A stretch of 64,000 bases of DNA from Coxiellaceae bacterium (GCA_029212885.1 JARGPC010000002.1:104474-168473), one strand, 5' to 3'. Counted from the stretch's first letter, positions 37,445-48,119 are shown. The notes: generated from the sequence alone by a model not told the origin. Numbers and translations are program-made.

Positions 37445-38809
37445 TCAGTGAGTATGTTTAACCGCTAACCAGCTGTAAACAGTGGCAAAAGCGGTGACTC
37501 CAGTAAGTACCCAAAGTGATAAATGCACTGCGTGCGTGTCGCTGGTGGCTTGGCCCACTGCAAAGATCGATGATATTGCAGCAGTGCCTAATGCACCGCC
37601 AAGCCAGCGTGTCATCATTGCAATGCCTGAGGCAACACCGTGTCGCTCATGTGGCACAAACTGTAGCGCTACGGGTAGTGTGCTGGTATTAACCATATTG
37701 CAGCCTGCTGAAAAAAAGAAAAACGGCGCCACCAGATACCAATAGGCTAGCTGTGGATTAATAATATTCATGACCGGTAAGCTAATGGCAGCGATAAAAA
37801 ACCCGATTACTATAACCGTTTTATGGGACAGAAATTTCATCAGTTTTGCAGTGATCATTGGCATAACAATAAAGCCAGCGGCATATGGTAAAAAAGCAAA
37901 GCCGGTTTGTAGTCGACTTAAACCATAAGCGCTTTGAAAATATAAACCAAACACCAACAACCAACCAATCAAGGGGACGTATAGTAAGAATCCACAGGCA
38001 CAGCCTGAAATGACGTTCTTTAGGTTGAATATTTCAGGATCAATTAATGGCGTTTTAGCAAGCCTTTCCAGTGCGATATATATACCAAGCACAATGATAG
38101 CTATAACAATACTGGCCCAGGTATAGCCACTTGACCAGCCCCAGTGCTGTGCTTGACTAGCAAAGATACTAAGAAAGGTAATGCTTAGTGTCAGTAATAG
38201 GAGGTTAATATAATTAACCGATTCCTGATAACGATTGCCGGTAGTGGGTACGCAAGCGAGAGAAATAGTTAAAGCTGCAATCGAGAAGGGGATATTAATA
38301 TAAAACAGTGCAGACCAACTAAAATAATGCAATAAAATACCACCAATTACAGGTCCTAAGCTAAAACCAAAACCAGCGCCAGTAATGAGGAAGGCAATTT
38401 TCTTCGGGCGTTGTTCAACGCTGTAATACTCCATTACCAGCGCCGTAGATGAATTCACTAAGGCCGCCATGCCAACGCCTTGTAAAAAACGGAACGCTAT
38501 AGCTAAATATATATCTGTAGATAAGGCGACACCAAGAGAAGAAAGACCAAACAGGATAATGCCAAAGTTCAGTGTGTTGCGTTTTCCGAAGTGATCACTG
38601 ATACGGCCGATACCAATATAACAAGCGGCACAACCTATAGCATAAGCGCTCATTAGCCATTGCGCGGTATTAACATTGACATTAAAAAAATGTCGCATGG
38701 GGTCTATGGCTACGCTCATGATCATCAAATCAACTCCACCCATAAAAGCTGAAGTGGTAATGCAGAGCATAAACAATAGTGGGTATTTAATGGCAGTTGA
38801 ACTGTTCAT
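37445..38809 (-). CDS. MFS transporter, DHA2-like
   Basis: A 454-residue carrier with about 14 hydrophobic segments. The loop 2-3 motif is GRISDHFGKRNTLN and the antiporter motif GFSLGPVIGGILLHYFSW. It belongs to the drug/H+ antiporter-2 group but lacks an adjacent EmrA partner. The start is taken at MNSSTAIK (38809); an ATG five codons earlier is possible. Substrate unknown. Confidence 0.86.
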   Translation of the reverse strand: MNSSTAIKYPLLFMLCITTSAFMGGVDLMIMSVAIDPMRHFFNVNVNTAQWLMSAYAIGCAACYIGIGRISDHFGKRNTLNFGIILFGLSSLGVALSTDIYLAIAFRFLQGVGMAALVNSSTALVMEYYSVEQRPKKIAFLITGAGFGFSLGPVIGGILLHYFSWSALFYINIPFSIAALTISLACVPTTGNRYQESVNYINLLLLTLSITFLSIFASQAQHWGWSSGYTWASIVIAIIVLGIYIALERLAKTPLIDPEIFNLKNVISGCACGFLLYVPLIGWLLVFGLYFQSAYGLSRLQTGFAFLPYAAGFIVMPMITAKLMKFLSHKTVIVIGFFIAAISLPVMNIINPQLAYWYLVAPFFFFSAGCNMVNTSTLPVALQFVPHERHGVASGIAMMTRWLGGALGTAAISSIFAVGQATSDTHAVHLSLWVLTGVTAFATVYSWLAVKHTH

Positions 38810-38865
38810 ATTGCATCCATGCAAGTGGTGATTAGTCTTGTTATCTTAACACAGATACCAAAGCA

Positions 38866-41646
38866 TTAAGTGCCGAAAGTTGTTCTGGTATAAGGGTCGT
38901 CGCCGTCATCCTCATCATCTGAATACTCTTTGTATTCAACAGTAGCTGCCGCTGCTGAAGGGTCTGTAGTATCATGTGCTGCAACAACTGGCGCGCTGCT
39001 TGGGGTGACGAATGAACCCGCTTTTAAGGCTAATTCATGTTGTAAAAACGCACCTATAGTGGCGTCGTAGCTTTTATGCTGCTCAGTACAGGTAGTTAAT
39101 TCCAAAGTGCGTATATCACCTAAGTGCAATACCATAGTATGGTCAATGAGTTGTTTACAGATATCATCCAAACCAAAACCATCGGCTAAGCTGAATAGTC
39201 TTGTTTTACTTAGTGCGTCAAGGCTTTGTTGTATCTTGTTTGCTGGTGATATGGCTTCAGAGCGATTTATTTTCTCCAGGTTGTCGATAAGTGTAGCTGT
39301 TGCCCGTTTGGTAGTGGCTAACTTATAAGGGTCAGATAAAAAGTCGGGTATTTTAAGGCGGATAAGTGTCGCTTGATAGGTTTTTATTTGTTTAATGGCA
39401 AATTCAAGTAGACTTGATGCATCATTAGGTAGGTGGCAGATTTCCAATTGCATTTTTGTTGTTGGATCATCTAGGTCTATGCTTCTGGACTTGATTTTAT
39501 GTGAAGCAAAGCTATCGGAGGCTTTGCCTTGCTCTTTTCTGCCTGGCACAGTAGGTGCGGTTGAGGTTTCTAGCACTTTGCGTAAGCGTGTAAATAGTGA
39601 TGCTGAGGAGGTTCTCGTGCCAGCGCCTGTAGCAGGCTCGGTGATTGGTTTGGATAAGGCTGTTCCGCCCTTGGATTTAGGGTAGCCACCATTGTCAAAT
39701 ACTGTTTGTAATGCGGCAGCGCTTTTTCCGTATTCGGCTTGTCGTTGGCTGTTTAGCTCAGTTAGCATCGATTTTAAATCATCAGTAGCGATGGCTTCAC
39801 CTCTTTCCATTTTTTTTGCTAATGCTGAAACAGTAGCTGCTACCACATACTGCCTATCATTGGCACTTTTACAGCCTGAACTGCTGTGTATGCCTATGCT
39901 GCTTGATAAGATTTGTATCATGGCTTGTATAACACCGTTTGCTTCATCGCTTATCCATGATATTTTTTGTTGTGTGAGATATTTTGATTTTATACCGGAT
40001 GAGTCTGAGTTCATTTTCCTTAATTGCTGGATAACAAACATCGCTTGTTTGGCGTAGTGGTGACTTTTTTCTTCATCGCTGCTATCGTCAGTTAGTGGGG
40101 TAGTTACTGCTGTTTGAACGGATTCTCTATCAATAGAGAATTTTATAATATCGGCAAGTTCGGCGGCATGTAAATGAACTGTTGTTTCGAGCTTTGTAAT
40201 GTTTTCATGCAGTGCATCAATGCTGTTTATTGTTTTGTCATAGTATTCCAATCGATTTCTTTTTTGATTAGCTTCGCCGTTATTTTTAGGTGCTGTTCGT
40301 CTGAGGTCATCACGTTTTTTTTCTAGCTCAGGTAATGCATGCAATAGGTTTATATATGTTTCTGCGGCAGCGGTTAGTTGCAATTTAGATTCAGTGTAGT
40401 TTTTATGGAGTTTGGGATGTAAAGTTTCAAGTGGGCGAAATTCTGCGTTGGCAGCAATGGTATGCGCAAAATTCTGATAAAGATCAACCATGGCAATATT
40501 ATTGATACCGGTTTGCAGTGGGTTGATATGATCCCGCGCACTGTTAATGCCATAGTCCATATAGATCATATTAGGCAATGCATAGGACGCTACTCTTAAG
40601 TCTAAAAATTGATTGACTTGTCCCTGTAGTGCGCCATGCGTTCTTGATACTGTCAGCAGGTGAGTATATACATGTGGAACATCAGCAATGCCGGTTAAGC
40701 GTTGGTCTTCTTGCATTACCCGCTGCATATTTGTATGTGCCTTTAGGATCAGTGCGTGTTTCTTCGTGTCGTGTTCAAAGTCAAATGTCGAGTACTCTAT
40801 GGCTGGTGTTAAGGAGCCATGGCTTTGCCCTATATGAGATACGTATACCGTTGGTTCTGCAGTGGAATGTAGCACGGCGCTCGCTTCAGTAATTGCCCCA
40901 TAGTTGGGCACTTCACTTTTGTAGTTATGAGCGGTTTCGGATACGGTCGGGACGTCCCTTCTCATATACCAGCGTCTATAGCTTTGTATGTGCAGTGAGG
41001 TATCGTTAGTTTTTGTGAAAATATCGGTGATATATTTGTCATTAGCGACTTGAATCGAGATGTGATTTCTTTGTGCGCGTTCGCTGCGAAATTCTTGTAA
41101 CCAATGACTGATCTGTTTAGGCAGCTTGTCAGTTTCATAGCCGCGGCTATGGTGTAGAAAGCTACCGACGAGATTAAAAAAGTGTTTTACGACAGTGTTG
41201 GCTCGTTTGATTTTTTCTTTTTCAGGTATGTTTAGGCGGCGTAAAAATAATCGTTGTTGTTGGTAACGCTCATAGGCTTGAGTGATTGTGCGGCGTCCGG
41301 TTTCGTCTATTGGGTCGCTTTGCGCCATAGCCACGGCATGAAGGTTGGCAAGGTTTATATCGAGAACATTATCGGCTACGTCGCTTTCGGCACGCTTTGT
41401 TTTATCGCTGATATTAACTTCGAGACCGAAGGGATGTTCTTGTATAAATTGCTTGTATTGATCTGGTGTAATTCCTAGGTCTTCACACTCAGGTGCAATG
41501 GCGGTTAAGTTGGCGGCTGTTATTGTGATGCGTACTAGGCCATCTGCAATCATGTCAGCCGTACCTGTCGCTCTTTGTAGTAATTTGATTAAGGTGGCTT
41601 GCAAACTGGCTTGTCTGACTTTCTCTTCAGCTATTGGGTTTCTCAT
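38866..41646 (-). CDS. Candidate phosphoinositide phosphatase effector (CX5R protein)
   Basis: A 926-residue soluble protein, mostly helical, with no signal peptide. Residues 591-599 read GCKSANDRQ: a CX5R loop (C592, R598) close to CKSGKDR of the bacterial phosphoinositide phosphatases SopB and IpgD; Legionella SidF and SidP also use CX5R. Upstream, YMDYGINSARD (about residues 362-372) may correspond to the GIN/GVN element seen before the loop in SopB-type enzymes. Lys in the usual KDR is Asn here. Residues 640-730 are low-complexity. The C-terminus is acidic (DDEDDGDD) and ends FGT, resembling the acidic stretches near Dot/Icm secretion signals. Activity and secretion are inferred from motifs only. 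Confidence 0.72.
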   Translation of the reverse strand: MRNPIAEEKVRQASLQATLIKLLQRATGTADMIADGLVRITITAANLTAIAPECEDLGITPDQYKQFIQEHPFGLEVNISDKTKRAESDVADNVLDINLANLHAVAMAQSDPIDETGRRTITQAYERYQQQRLFLRRLNIPEKEKIKRANTVVKHFFNLVGSFLHHSRGYETDKLPKQISHWLQEFRSERAQRNHISIQVANDKYITDIFTKTNDTSLHIQSYRRWYMRRDVPTVSETAHNYKSEVPNYGAITEASAVLHSTAEPTVYVSHIGQSHGSLTPAIEYSTFDFEHDTKKHALILKAHTNMQRVMQEDQRLTGIADVPHVYTHLLTVSRTHGALQGQVNQFLDLRVASYALPNMIYMDYGINSARDHINPLQTGINNIAMVDLYQNFAHTIAANAEFRPLETLHPKLHKNYTESKLQLTAAAETYINLLHALPELEKKRDDLRRTAPKNNGEANQKRNRLEYYDKTINSIDALHENITKLETTVHLHAAELADIIKFSIDRESVQTAVTTPLTDDSSDEEKSHHYAKQAMFVIQQLRKMNSDSSGIKSKYLTQQKISWISDEANGVIQAMIQILSSSIGIHSSSGCKSANDRQYVVAATVSALAKKMERGEAIATDDLKSMLTELNSQRQAEYGKSAAALQTVFDNGGYPKSKGGTALSKPITEPATGAGTRTSSASLFTRLRKVLETSTAPTVPGRKEQGKASDSFASHKIKSRSIDLDDPTTKMQLEICHLPNDASSLLEFAIKQIKTYQATLIRLKIPDFLSDPYKLATTKRATATLIDNLEKINRSEAISPANKIQQSLDALSKTRLFSLADGFGLDDICKQLIDHTMVLHLGDIRTLELTTCTEQHKSYDATIGAFLQHELALKAGSFVTPSSAPVVAAHDTTDPSAAAATVEYKEYSDDEDDGDDPYTRTTFGT

Positions 41647-41695
41647 CGTCTTTGCCCGTCATTTTTTACTATTTGTATGTTGCTATTGTAAACCA

Positions 41696-41709
41696 TGAAC
41701 CAGGGTTCA
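41696..41709. promoter_or_regulatory. Inverted repeat TGAACC-AG-GGTTCA, possible operator
   Basis: A perfect 6+6 bp inverted repeat with 2-bp spacer in the region between the divergent 926-residue gene and the small membrane gene. It sits about 50 bp before the start of the 926-residue gene and could be a dimeric regulator site. A weak PmrA-like pair (TTTAACGAA and TTTAAGGTT, 41742-41723, minus strand) lies just upstream but has no -10 at the 7-bp distance. Confidence 0.35.
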
Positions 41710-41845
41710 AGGTCAAGTTAACAACCTTAAAGCTTCGTTAAAACTGCATATTTTTAAGCCTAAAATGGGCTCTTAGGTTAATATCATGCAGTATTTTTGG
41801 TAGTATTGCAGCTATAAATAATGGTTGAGATGATGTGAGGTTTGC

Positions 41846-42397
41846 ATGAGTAATAAGGTGTTTTTGGTGGGGTTAAGTGCATCGGTAGTGATTAGTTCGA
41901 TATCAGCAGTATATGGCCGCCAACTGATCAATAGTAATGTCAGTCGCAGTGATATTCATGCGGCTTCTTTGGCAGCTGTTCGGCAAGGTGTGATTAGCTT
42001 TGTGGTTCCACTTTTTATGACAGCTGTAACTTGTTGCTGTTGTATCTGCGTGGAGTCAGGTGGGGTAAAAGAATCCATGCATGCTCGGGGGCGTTTTGCT
42101 TTAGGTTATGTGCCCTTGGCAGCAGCTTCGATAGCTGCAAACTTTGTTTTGAACTGGCAATTTCCATCGAATAACCAGCATGTTTCTGAGCTTAATGCAT
42201 TGTTGCCGTTTGGGGTGCTGCTTGTTGGAGCGGCGGCTTATTGTGTTGCGAAGGGTGTAAAGTCCTGTGTGGTGGGTCGACGCAGTACTAAGGTGCAGCC
42301 TGTTGAGCCACCAGTCGTGGAGGGTGCCGTGGGTTTGGCCGATGTAGAGCTGGTAGAAGTTGAGGCACCCCGCAGTGATGGCGCGTATCATCTGTAA
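41846..42397 (+). CDS. Small membrane protein with acidic tail
   Basis: A 183-residue unknown with four hydrophobic segments and a Cys cluster (TCCCCICV) in the second. It ends with a tail of about 40 residues rich in Val, Glu and Pro. GTGAGG lies 5 nt before the ATG. It is divergent from the 926-residue gene and shares a 200-bp promoter region with it. Layout resembles the genes at 14116 and 61605. No family recognised. Confidence 0.62.
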   Translation: MSNKVFLVGLSASVVISSISAVYGRQLINSNVSRSDIHAASLAAVRQGVISFVVPLFMTAVTCCCCICVESGGVKESMHARGRFALGYVPLAAASIAANFVLNWQFPSNNQHVSELNALLPFGVLLVGAAAYCVAKGVKSCVVGRRSTKVQPVEPPVVEGAVGLADVELVEVEAPRSDGAYHL

Positions 42398-42452
42398 CGT
42401 CATCACCTTGAGCGGAGTGGGTGTTCGTAATCACACTGAAAGATAGGTGATC

Positions 42453-45218
42453 TTACAGTGCGCTAATTTTTTCTACCTGCTCATTCACATGTGCTAAATC
42501 TTTCTCAGCTTGAGCTAAGCGTTCACGCTCTTTTTCAACTACCGCAGCGGGTGCTTTTGCTGTGTAGTTTGCGTTATTTAGTTTATTACTGAATTTAGTG
42601 ATGTCCTTGTTGAGCCTGTCTATTTCTTTCTGTAAGCGCTTTAGTTCGTCGTCTTTATTAATCAAATCAGCCAGGGGGATATGAAGCTCCAAGTCACCAA
42701 TGCGTGCTGATGCACTGGCCGGTATGTCATCATCAGATTGGGAGATAGTGGCTACGCGAGCGAGTGTGCAAATTAAGTGATGACAATGCTCGAGGCATTG
42801 GCAATCTTCGTTGCTACAATGCTTGCAAATAATGTCGATTAGTTTGCTGGGTGCGACATTCATTTCACCACGTACGTTGCGAATAGCTGTGATAAATTGC
42901 TTCAGCCAATGAATGTTTTTTTCAGCTGCGCTATCTATTAAAGCTTCATCTGTTTGTGGGAATGGCTGCACCATAATACTTTCGCCATCAATGGATAATA
43001 AGGCTTTTAGTTGCTGCCAAATTTCTTCAGTGATAAATGGCATCACCGGGTGGGCTAAGCGCATGACTTGTTCTAATACACTAACCAAGGTGTGGCGTGT
43101 GGCATTTTTAGCTGCATCGCTGGCGTTGTCATCATATAAAGTGACTTTAGCCATCTCGACATACCAGTCACAGTATTCATTCCAAATAAATTCGTAAATT
43201 GCGGTCGCTACGCGATCAAAGCGGTATTCGGTGACCGCTTTCTCAAGTTTATTTATGGTGTGTTGCAGTTCGCTGGTGATCCAACGGTCAGCTAACGATA
43301 AATCATCACGCGACGGTGTCGTGATCGCATGACCTTCGATATTCATTAACACAAAACGCGTGGCATTCCATATTTTATTGCAAAAATTGCGGTAACCTTC
43401 AACACGGCCCATATCAAAGCTGATATTGCGACCAGTATTAGCTAGTGCGCAATAGGTAAAGCGTAATGCATCGGTGCCATAAGCGGCGATGCCTTCTGGG
43501 AATTCTTTGCGTGTTTGTTTTTTGATTTTTTCAATCATCTGCGGTTGCATCATTGCCGCTGTACGTTTCTTTAATAAGGGTTCCAGTTCAATGCCGTTGA
43601 TCACATCAAGCGGGTCGAGTACATTGCCTTTCGACTTTGACATCTTATGGCCATGACTATCACGAATTAAGCCGGTGATATACACTTGTTTAAACGGTAC
43701 CTTGCCCATAAAGTGCATGCCCATCATCACCATGCGTGCTACCCAGAAAAAGATAATATCGAATCCGGTGACTAATACGGAGGAAGGGTAGAAGGTGTCA
43801 AGTTCAGGTGTTTTTTCAGGCCAGCCCAATGTAGCAAATGGCCACAGTGAAGCTGAGAACCAAGTATCTAACACATCCTCGTCTTGAGTTAATCGAATAT
43901 CATCGGCGATTTTGTATTTGTTGCGCACATCCATTTCATCAACGCCAACATAGACTTCGCCTTCATCGTCATACCAAGCTGGGATGCGGTGTCCCCACCA
44001 TAATTGACGACTAATGCACCAGTCTTGAATGTTCTCTAGCCATTGCAGATAAGTTTTTCCCCAGTTTTCTGGAATGAATTCCATGTCACCATTTTTAACT
44101 GCATCAATGGCTGGTTGTACCATGTCGGTGGCTTTAACATACCACTGGTCTGTTAGTAGTGGTTCGATAACCACATCAGAGCGATCGCCATAAGGCACTT
44201 GTAATGTGTGACCCTCAATTTTTTCCATTAAGCCTAAAGCTTCAAGATCAGCAACTACTTTTTTACGTGCAGCAAAGCGTTCCAATCCACGGTAGTCTTC
44301 AGGCACCTCATCATTCAGATGTGCATCGATGGTCATGATATTAATTAAAGGTAATTGATGTCGCTTGCCAACTTCATAATCATTAAAGTCATGCGCGGGC
44401 GTAATCTTGACGCAGCCGGAGCCAAATTCAGGGTCGACGTATTCATCAGCTATGATTGGTATCTCGCGACCAGTAAGAGGCAGCTTGACAGTTTGCCCCA
44501 GCAATGATTGATAGCGTTCGTCATGTGGGTGTACCGCAACGGCACTATCGCCTAGCATGGTTTCAGGTCGTGTGGTTGCGACGACTAAATGCCCTGAGCC
44601 ATTACTGAGTGGGTATTTCATGTGCCACATATGGCCTTGGCTTTCTTTGTTGATGACTTCAAGGTCTGAAATCGCGGTATGAAATTTCGGATCCCAATTG
44701 ACTAAACGTTTGCCGCGATAAATTAAGCCTTGTTCATGTAATTTAATAAAGGTGGTTTTTACGGCATCGCATAAACCATCATCCATGCTAAAGCGTTCGC
44801 GCGACCAATCGGCAGATGTGCCGAGTGTGCGCATTTGATTGGTAATGGTGCCACCAGATTGCTGCTTCCAGTCCCATACTTTTTCAATAAACGGTTCGCG
44901 ACCTAAATCATGACGACTAATATTGCTGGCAGCCAGTTGACGTTCCACCACCATTTGCGTTGCAATACCGGCATGGTCGGTACCGACTTGCCATAAAGTA
45001 TTATCACCTTGCATGCGGTGATAACGAATCAGAGTATCCATTAGCGTTTGTTGAAAGCCATGACCCATGTGTAAGCTGCCGGTGACATTCGGTGGTGGTA
45101 GGATGATGCAGTAGGGGTTGCCTTGTCCTGATGGCTGGCCGTAGTGCTGCTGTTGCCATGCATCACTCCAGTGAGATTCGATCGCGTTCGGCTCGTAAGT
45201 CTTTGCTAATGGTTCCAT
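42453..45218 (-). CDS. valS: Valyl-tRNA synthetase
   Basis: Class I synthetase of 921 residues charging tRNA-Val. It has the HIGH-type motif [13 protein letters not shown], the KMSKS motif ([14 protein letters not shown]), an editing domain and the C-terminal coiled-coil arm ([20 protein letters not shown]). It follows holC by 8 nt, the conserved order. Confidence 0.97.
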   Translation of the reverse strand: MEPLAKTYEPNAIESHWSDAWQQQHYGQPSGQGNPYCIILPPPNVTGSLHMGHGFQQTLMDTLIRYHRMQGDNTLWQVGTDHAGIATQMVVERQLAASNISRHDLGREPFIEKVWDWKQQSGGTITNQMRTLGTSADWSRERFSMDDGLCDAVKTTFIKLHEQGLIYRGKRLVNWDPKFHTAISDLEVINKESQGHMWHMKYPLSNGSGHLVVATTRPETMLGDSAVAVHPHDERYQSLLGQTVKLPLTGREIPIIADEYVDPEFGSGCVKITPAHDFNDYEVGKRHQLPLINIMTIDAHLNDEVPEDYRGLERFAARKKVVADLEALGLMEKIEGHTLQVPYGDRSDVVIEPLLTDQWYVKATDMVQPAIDAVKNGDMEFIPENWGKTYLQWLENIQDWCISRQLWWGHRIPAWYDDEGEVYVGVDEMDVRNKYKIADDIRLTQDEDVLDTWFSASLWPFATLGWPEKTPELDTFYPSSVLVTGFDIIFFWVARMVMMGMHFMGKVPFKQVYITGLIRDSHGHKMSKSKGNVLDPLDVINGIELEPLLKKRTAAMMQPQMIEKIKKQTRKEFPEGIAAYGTDALRFTYCALANTGRNISFDMGRVEGYRNFCNKIWNATRFVLMNIEGHAITTPSRDDLSLADRWITSELQHTINKLEKAVTEYRFDRVATAIYEFIWNEYCDWYVEMAKVTLYDDNASDAAKNATRHTLVSVLEQVMRLAHPVMPFITEEIWQQLKALLSIDGESIMVQPFPQTDEALIDSAAEKNIHWLKQFITAIRNVRGEMNVAPSKLIDIICKHCSNEDCQCLEHCHHLICTLARVATISQSDDDIPASASARIGDLELHIPLADLINKDDELKRLQKEIDRLNKDITKFSNKLNNANYTAKAPAAVVEKERERLAQAEKDLAHVNEQVEKISAL

Positions 45219-45226
45219 GGGATTAT

Positions 45227-45649
45227 CTATACCGTTATGTTATGTGTTTTTACCTGCCATCCTAGCGCTTGCATTTTTTTATACAGTTGGCGGCTTTGTT
45301 GTTTGTGATCCGCTCGGTCAAATACGCACTGTAAAATCCGTTGGTAGTGGGTATTATCATCATTTAGTTCTGGTGACAAATTAAGCAACAAATCGGCAGA
45401 TTTATCAAGGCTATTGAGTCCTCTTAGCTGGATCTGTTGTAGATTTTTCTTATTCACATGGTGTGGTAAGAAGCTATCGGGCTTATTTTGCCAGAGCATG
45501 TCGTCGATCTGTTTCGTTTGTTCAGCGGATTCGGTCGTTATGTCCAGCTTATTATTCTGGTTAAAGGCCTTTTGGCACAGGGAGTACAGGAATACCCTGC
45601 AGCTTTCGCCGCCCTGTGTGTTAAAGATATAGAAATCGATTTGTTGCAT
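45227..45649 (-). CDS. holC: DNA polymerase III chi subunit
   Basis: A 140-residue protein matching HolC in QIDFYIF at the start, the [16 protein letters not shown] segment and the linkage to valS. Chi connects the clamp loader to SSB through psi (HolD, 18224). In many gammaproteobacteria pepA precedes holC; here it is absent and lptF is directly divergent. Confidence 0.88.
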   Translation of the reverse strand: MQQIDFYIFNTQGGESCRVFLYSLCQKAFNQNNKLDITTESAEQTKQIDDMLWQNKPDSFLPHHVNKKNLQQIQLRGLNSLDKSADLLLNLSPELNDDNTHYQRILQCVFDRADHKQQSRQLYKKMQALGWQVKTHNITV

Positions 45650-45713
45650 GATATTGTCATTCTATTACAATGGAGTCAGTCGCCTATTTTTCCATAAGAA
45701 TCGCGAGTTGTCA

Positions 45714-46832
45714 GTGATAATTTTTCGTTATTTGTGTAAAGAAGTGTTGGGTAGCCTAATGGCTACTACTTTAGTGTTCCTGGTTATCCTGATTATGAAT
45801 CAATTTGTTCATTACCTGAACGATGCGGCCAGTGGCCAAATTACCATGACAGCTGTAATGCAAGTCATGGCGCTTCAGGTTCCGTTATTGTTAGGTTTTC
45901 TTTTGCCGCTCGGCTTATTTATCGGCGTCATTATGGCATTTGGTCGATTGTACGTTGATCATGAAATGACGGTTATGACTGCATGTGGTATTAGCCGATT
46001 ACAACTATTGACCATGGCAATGATATTCGCTACCGGTATCGCGATTGTGGTTGCTGTGTTAATGCTGTGGGCTGAGCCCAAGGTACAATGGTATCGCACG
46101 CAAGTGTTAGAGCGAGCAGTGGCGACCGCTTCATTAGAAAAGATGTTGCCGGGTCGCTTTCAATCGATTGGTAAAAAGGGGGACTGGACTTTCTATGCGG
46201 CAAAGGTGGGTGATAACCATAAAGTGATGTCCGATGTGTTTATGGCAAATAAAGCTAAGAATTCTGATAGCGATGACAGCTGGGATTTGGTGACAGCTGA
46301 TGAGGCTTATGAAGAAAAAAGTAAAAAAACCGGTGATATGTTTTTAGTGTTTAATAAAGGTTATCGTAGCATTGGAACGCCAGGACAAAATGACTATCAG
46401 ATCGTGCGATATGATAAATACGGTTTGCGAATTACGCATGCAAAGCCATCGGCGGGCAGTGATGTTAAATACATGTCGACTAGCCGTTTGCGTCATATGC
46501 CACCTGGTGACAAAGACGCCGCAGCGGAGTTGCAATGGCGTTTAGCGATGCCGATATCGGTATGGTTGTTTGCTTTAATGGCAGTGCCACTCAGTTATAC
46601 TAAGCCTCGTCATGGTCGTTATGTGCAGCTAATCCCCGCAATTTTGATTTACATTATTTACGCTGATTTAATGTTTGTCGGTCGTGCGTGGATAGAGCAG
46701 GGCACGGTGAGTACCATGTTAGGATTGTGGTGGCTGCATGCACTGATGCTGTTATTAGGCTTGGGTTTAGCCTGGCGATTTATTTATGGTCATCGGCAAT
46801 GGATGCCTAGTTGGCTGAAGGTGGGCGGATGA
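45714..46832 (+). CDS. lptF: LPS export permease LptF
   Basis: A 372-residue inner-membrane subunit of the LptBFG extractor that moves LPS to the periplasmic bridge. It has six membrane segments in two groups of three flanking a periplasmic jelly-roll domain. The start at GTG 45714 (VIIFRYLCKEVLG) fits family alignment; a longer frame would overlap holC. It overlaps lptG by 4 bp. Confidence 0.93.
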   Translation: MIIFRYLCKEVLGSLMATTLVFLVILIMNQFVHYLNDAASGQITMTAVMQVMALQVPLLLGFLLPLGLFIGVIMAFGRLYVDHEMTVMTACGISRLQLLTMAMIFATGIAIVVAVLMLWAEPKVQWYRTQVLERAVATASLEKMLPGRFQSIGKKGDWTFYAAKVGDNHKVMSDVFMANKAKNSDSDDSWDLVTADEAYEEKSKKTGDMFLVFNKGYRSIGTPGQNDYQIVRYDKYGLRITHAKPSAGSDVKYMSTSRLRHMPPGDKDAAAELQWRLAMPISVWLFALMAVPLSYTKPRHGRYVQLIPAILIYIIYADLMFVGRAWIEQGTVSTMLGLWWLHALMLLLGLGLAWRFIYGHRQWMPSWLKVGG

Positions 46833-47893
46833 GAATACTTGATAATTATATTGCCCGTGTTGTGATTAGCTCTACTTGTATGGTGGTGTTGATTTTATTG
46901 GGTGTTGAAAGCTTTGTGCAATTCATTGGTGAGTTAGGTGATATTGGATCGCAAAACTATGGCATGTTCCAGGCGTTGATGTATGTGCCAATGACACTAC
47001 CTGCCGATCTATATCAGCTGTTTCCGATGGCGGGTTTGTTAGGTAGTCTATTGGGTTTGGGGCGACTGGCATCGAATAATGAATTAGTCGTTATGCGTGC
47101 CGCGGGTGTTTCTAAGGCGAAGTTAACGTGGGCGGTGGTGCGAGCGGCTTTTGTGATGATGGTATTTGTAACATTGATCGGTGAGTTTATTGCGCCGTCA
47201 CTGTTTAACTTTGCAGAACGCTTTAAATCTTCCGCGATGGGTAATGTGGTTGGATATACGGCTTTGCAGCATATTTGGATGAAGCAAGACAGTCGTTTTA
47301 TACACATCGATCAAGTGGATAACCCCAAACGCATCAGTGGTGTGACGCAATATAATTTTAATCATGAACACCGTTTAAAATCTGTGATTGTTGCACAGCA
47401 TGCGCTATTGGTGAATGGTGTTTGGCATCTGATTAAGCCAGCAGTTACTTCTATTGCTGCTGATAAGGTCACGACTAAGCATCTAAAGCGGATAAGTTTA
47501 AATTTAAATTTCGATCCGAAGCTGGTGGAGATGAGCCGTCAAGAGCCAAGTGAATCGTCAATTGTTAAGTTATTTGAAAATATTCGTTATCGCCATAGTT
47601 ATGGTTTAAATAGCGATCAATATGCTTTCGCGTTTTGGCAACGTTTGGTTCAACCATTAACCACCATTGTAATGATTTGTTTGGGTGTGCCATTTATTTT
47701 TGGTTCGTTGCGCAATTCCACCATGGGTTATCGTATTACCATGGGTATCTTGATTGGTTTTGGTTTTTATATGTTGAATCAATTCTTTGGGCCATTTAGT
47801 TTGGTGTACCAATTTCCGCCGTGGTTAGCTGCGATGTTGCCAACAATAATATTCGCTATCGCTGGTTGGATGATGATGCGTAAGGCTATTTAG
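46829..47893 (+). CDS. lptG: LPS export permease LptG
   Basis: A 354-residue partner of LptF with the same topology. The start at MRILDNYIARVV overlaps the lptF stop (ATGA), with AAGGTGGG just upstream. LptF and LptG form the membrane part of the ABC extractor; lptB is not in this window. Confidence 0.94.
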   Translation: MRILDNYIARVVISSTCMVVLILLGVESFVQFIGELGDIGSQNYGMFQALMYVPMTLPADLYQLFPMAGLLGSLLGLGRLASNNELVVMRAAGVSKAKLTWAVVRAAFVMMVFVTLIGEFIAPSLFNFAERFKSSAMGNVVGYTALQHIWMKQDSRFIHIDQVDNPKRISGVTQYNFNHEHRLKSVIVAQHALLVNGVWHLIKPAVTSIAADKVTTKHLKRISLNLNFDPKLVEMSRQEPSESSIVKLFENIRYRHSYGLNSDQYAFAFWQRLVQPLTTIVMICLGVPFIFGSLRNSTMGYRITMGILIGFGFYMLNQFFGPFSLVYQFPPWLAAMLPTIIFAIAGWMMMRKAI

Positions 47894-48049
47894 GTTGGTA
47901 ATTAACTGAGTATCTCTGTCATCTTCTGGTAGGCTTTCTTGCCTTTTTAAAGGTCTATTAATATATACCAATGCATTGTTTCTACTGCAGTTGTGCTTTC
48001 TGCAACACCTGGTTGTCATACTGTCTCTATTCAGTTAATTGAGAATCTG

Positions 48050-48088
48050 TATACTAGATTCGGTGCGTTTTGCTCACAAAATGCACCG
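48050..48088 (+). promoter_or_regulatory. -10 element and 5'-terminal stem-loop of the beta-propeller gene
   Basis: TATACT (48050-48055) predicts transcription starting near 48061. That is the base of a 12-bp stem (48061-48072 with 48077-48088, one G-U pair) closed by a 4-nt loop. The mRNA would thus begin with a hairpin, a layout that protects some bacterial transcripts from decay. No T-run follows, so it is not a terminator. A single PmrA-like half-site lies 7 bp before the -10. Confidence 0.5.
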
Positions 48089-48119
48089 TTAAAAGGGTGT
48101 CTTTAATAAGGAAGTTTCT

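Noticed and set aside
41723..41742. PmrA-like half-sites TTTAACGAA and TTTAAGGTT upstream of the 926-residue gene
   Set aside because: The 11-bp period is right, but there is no -10 element 7 bp downstream and the first half-site is poor, so it is not counted with the five matching promoters.
42400..42452. Hairpin CACTG...CAGTG after valS considered as its terminator
   Set aside because: The stem is interrupted and no T-run follows on the minus strand, so evidence for a rho-independent terminator is insufficient.
48023..48055. Possible PmrA-like promoter of the beta-propeller gene
   Set aside because: Only one half-site (GTTAATTGA) is present at the 7-bp distance from TATACT; the position of the second half-site lacks the TTAA core.
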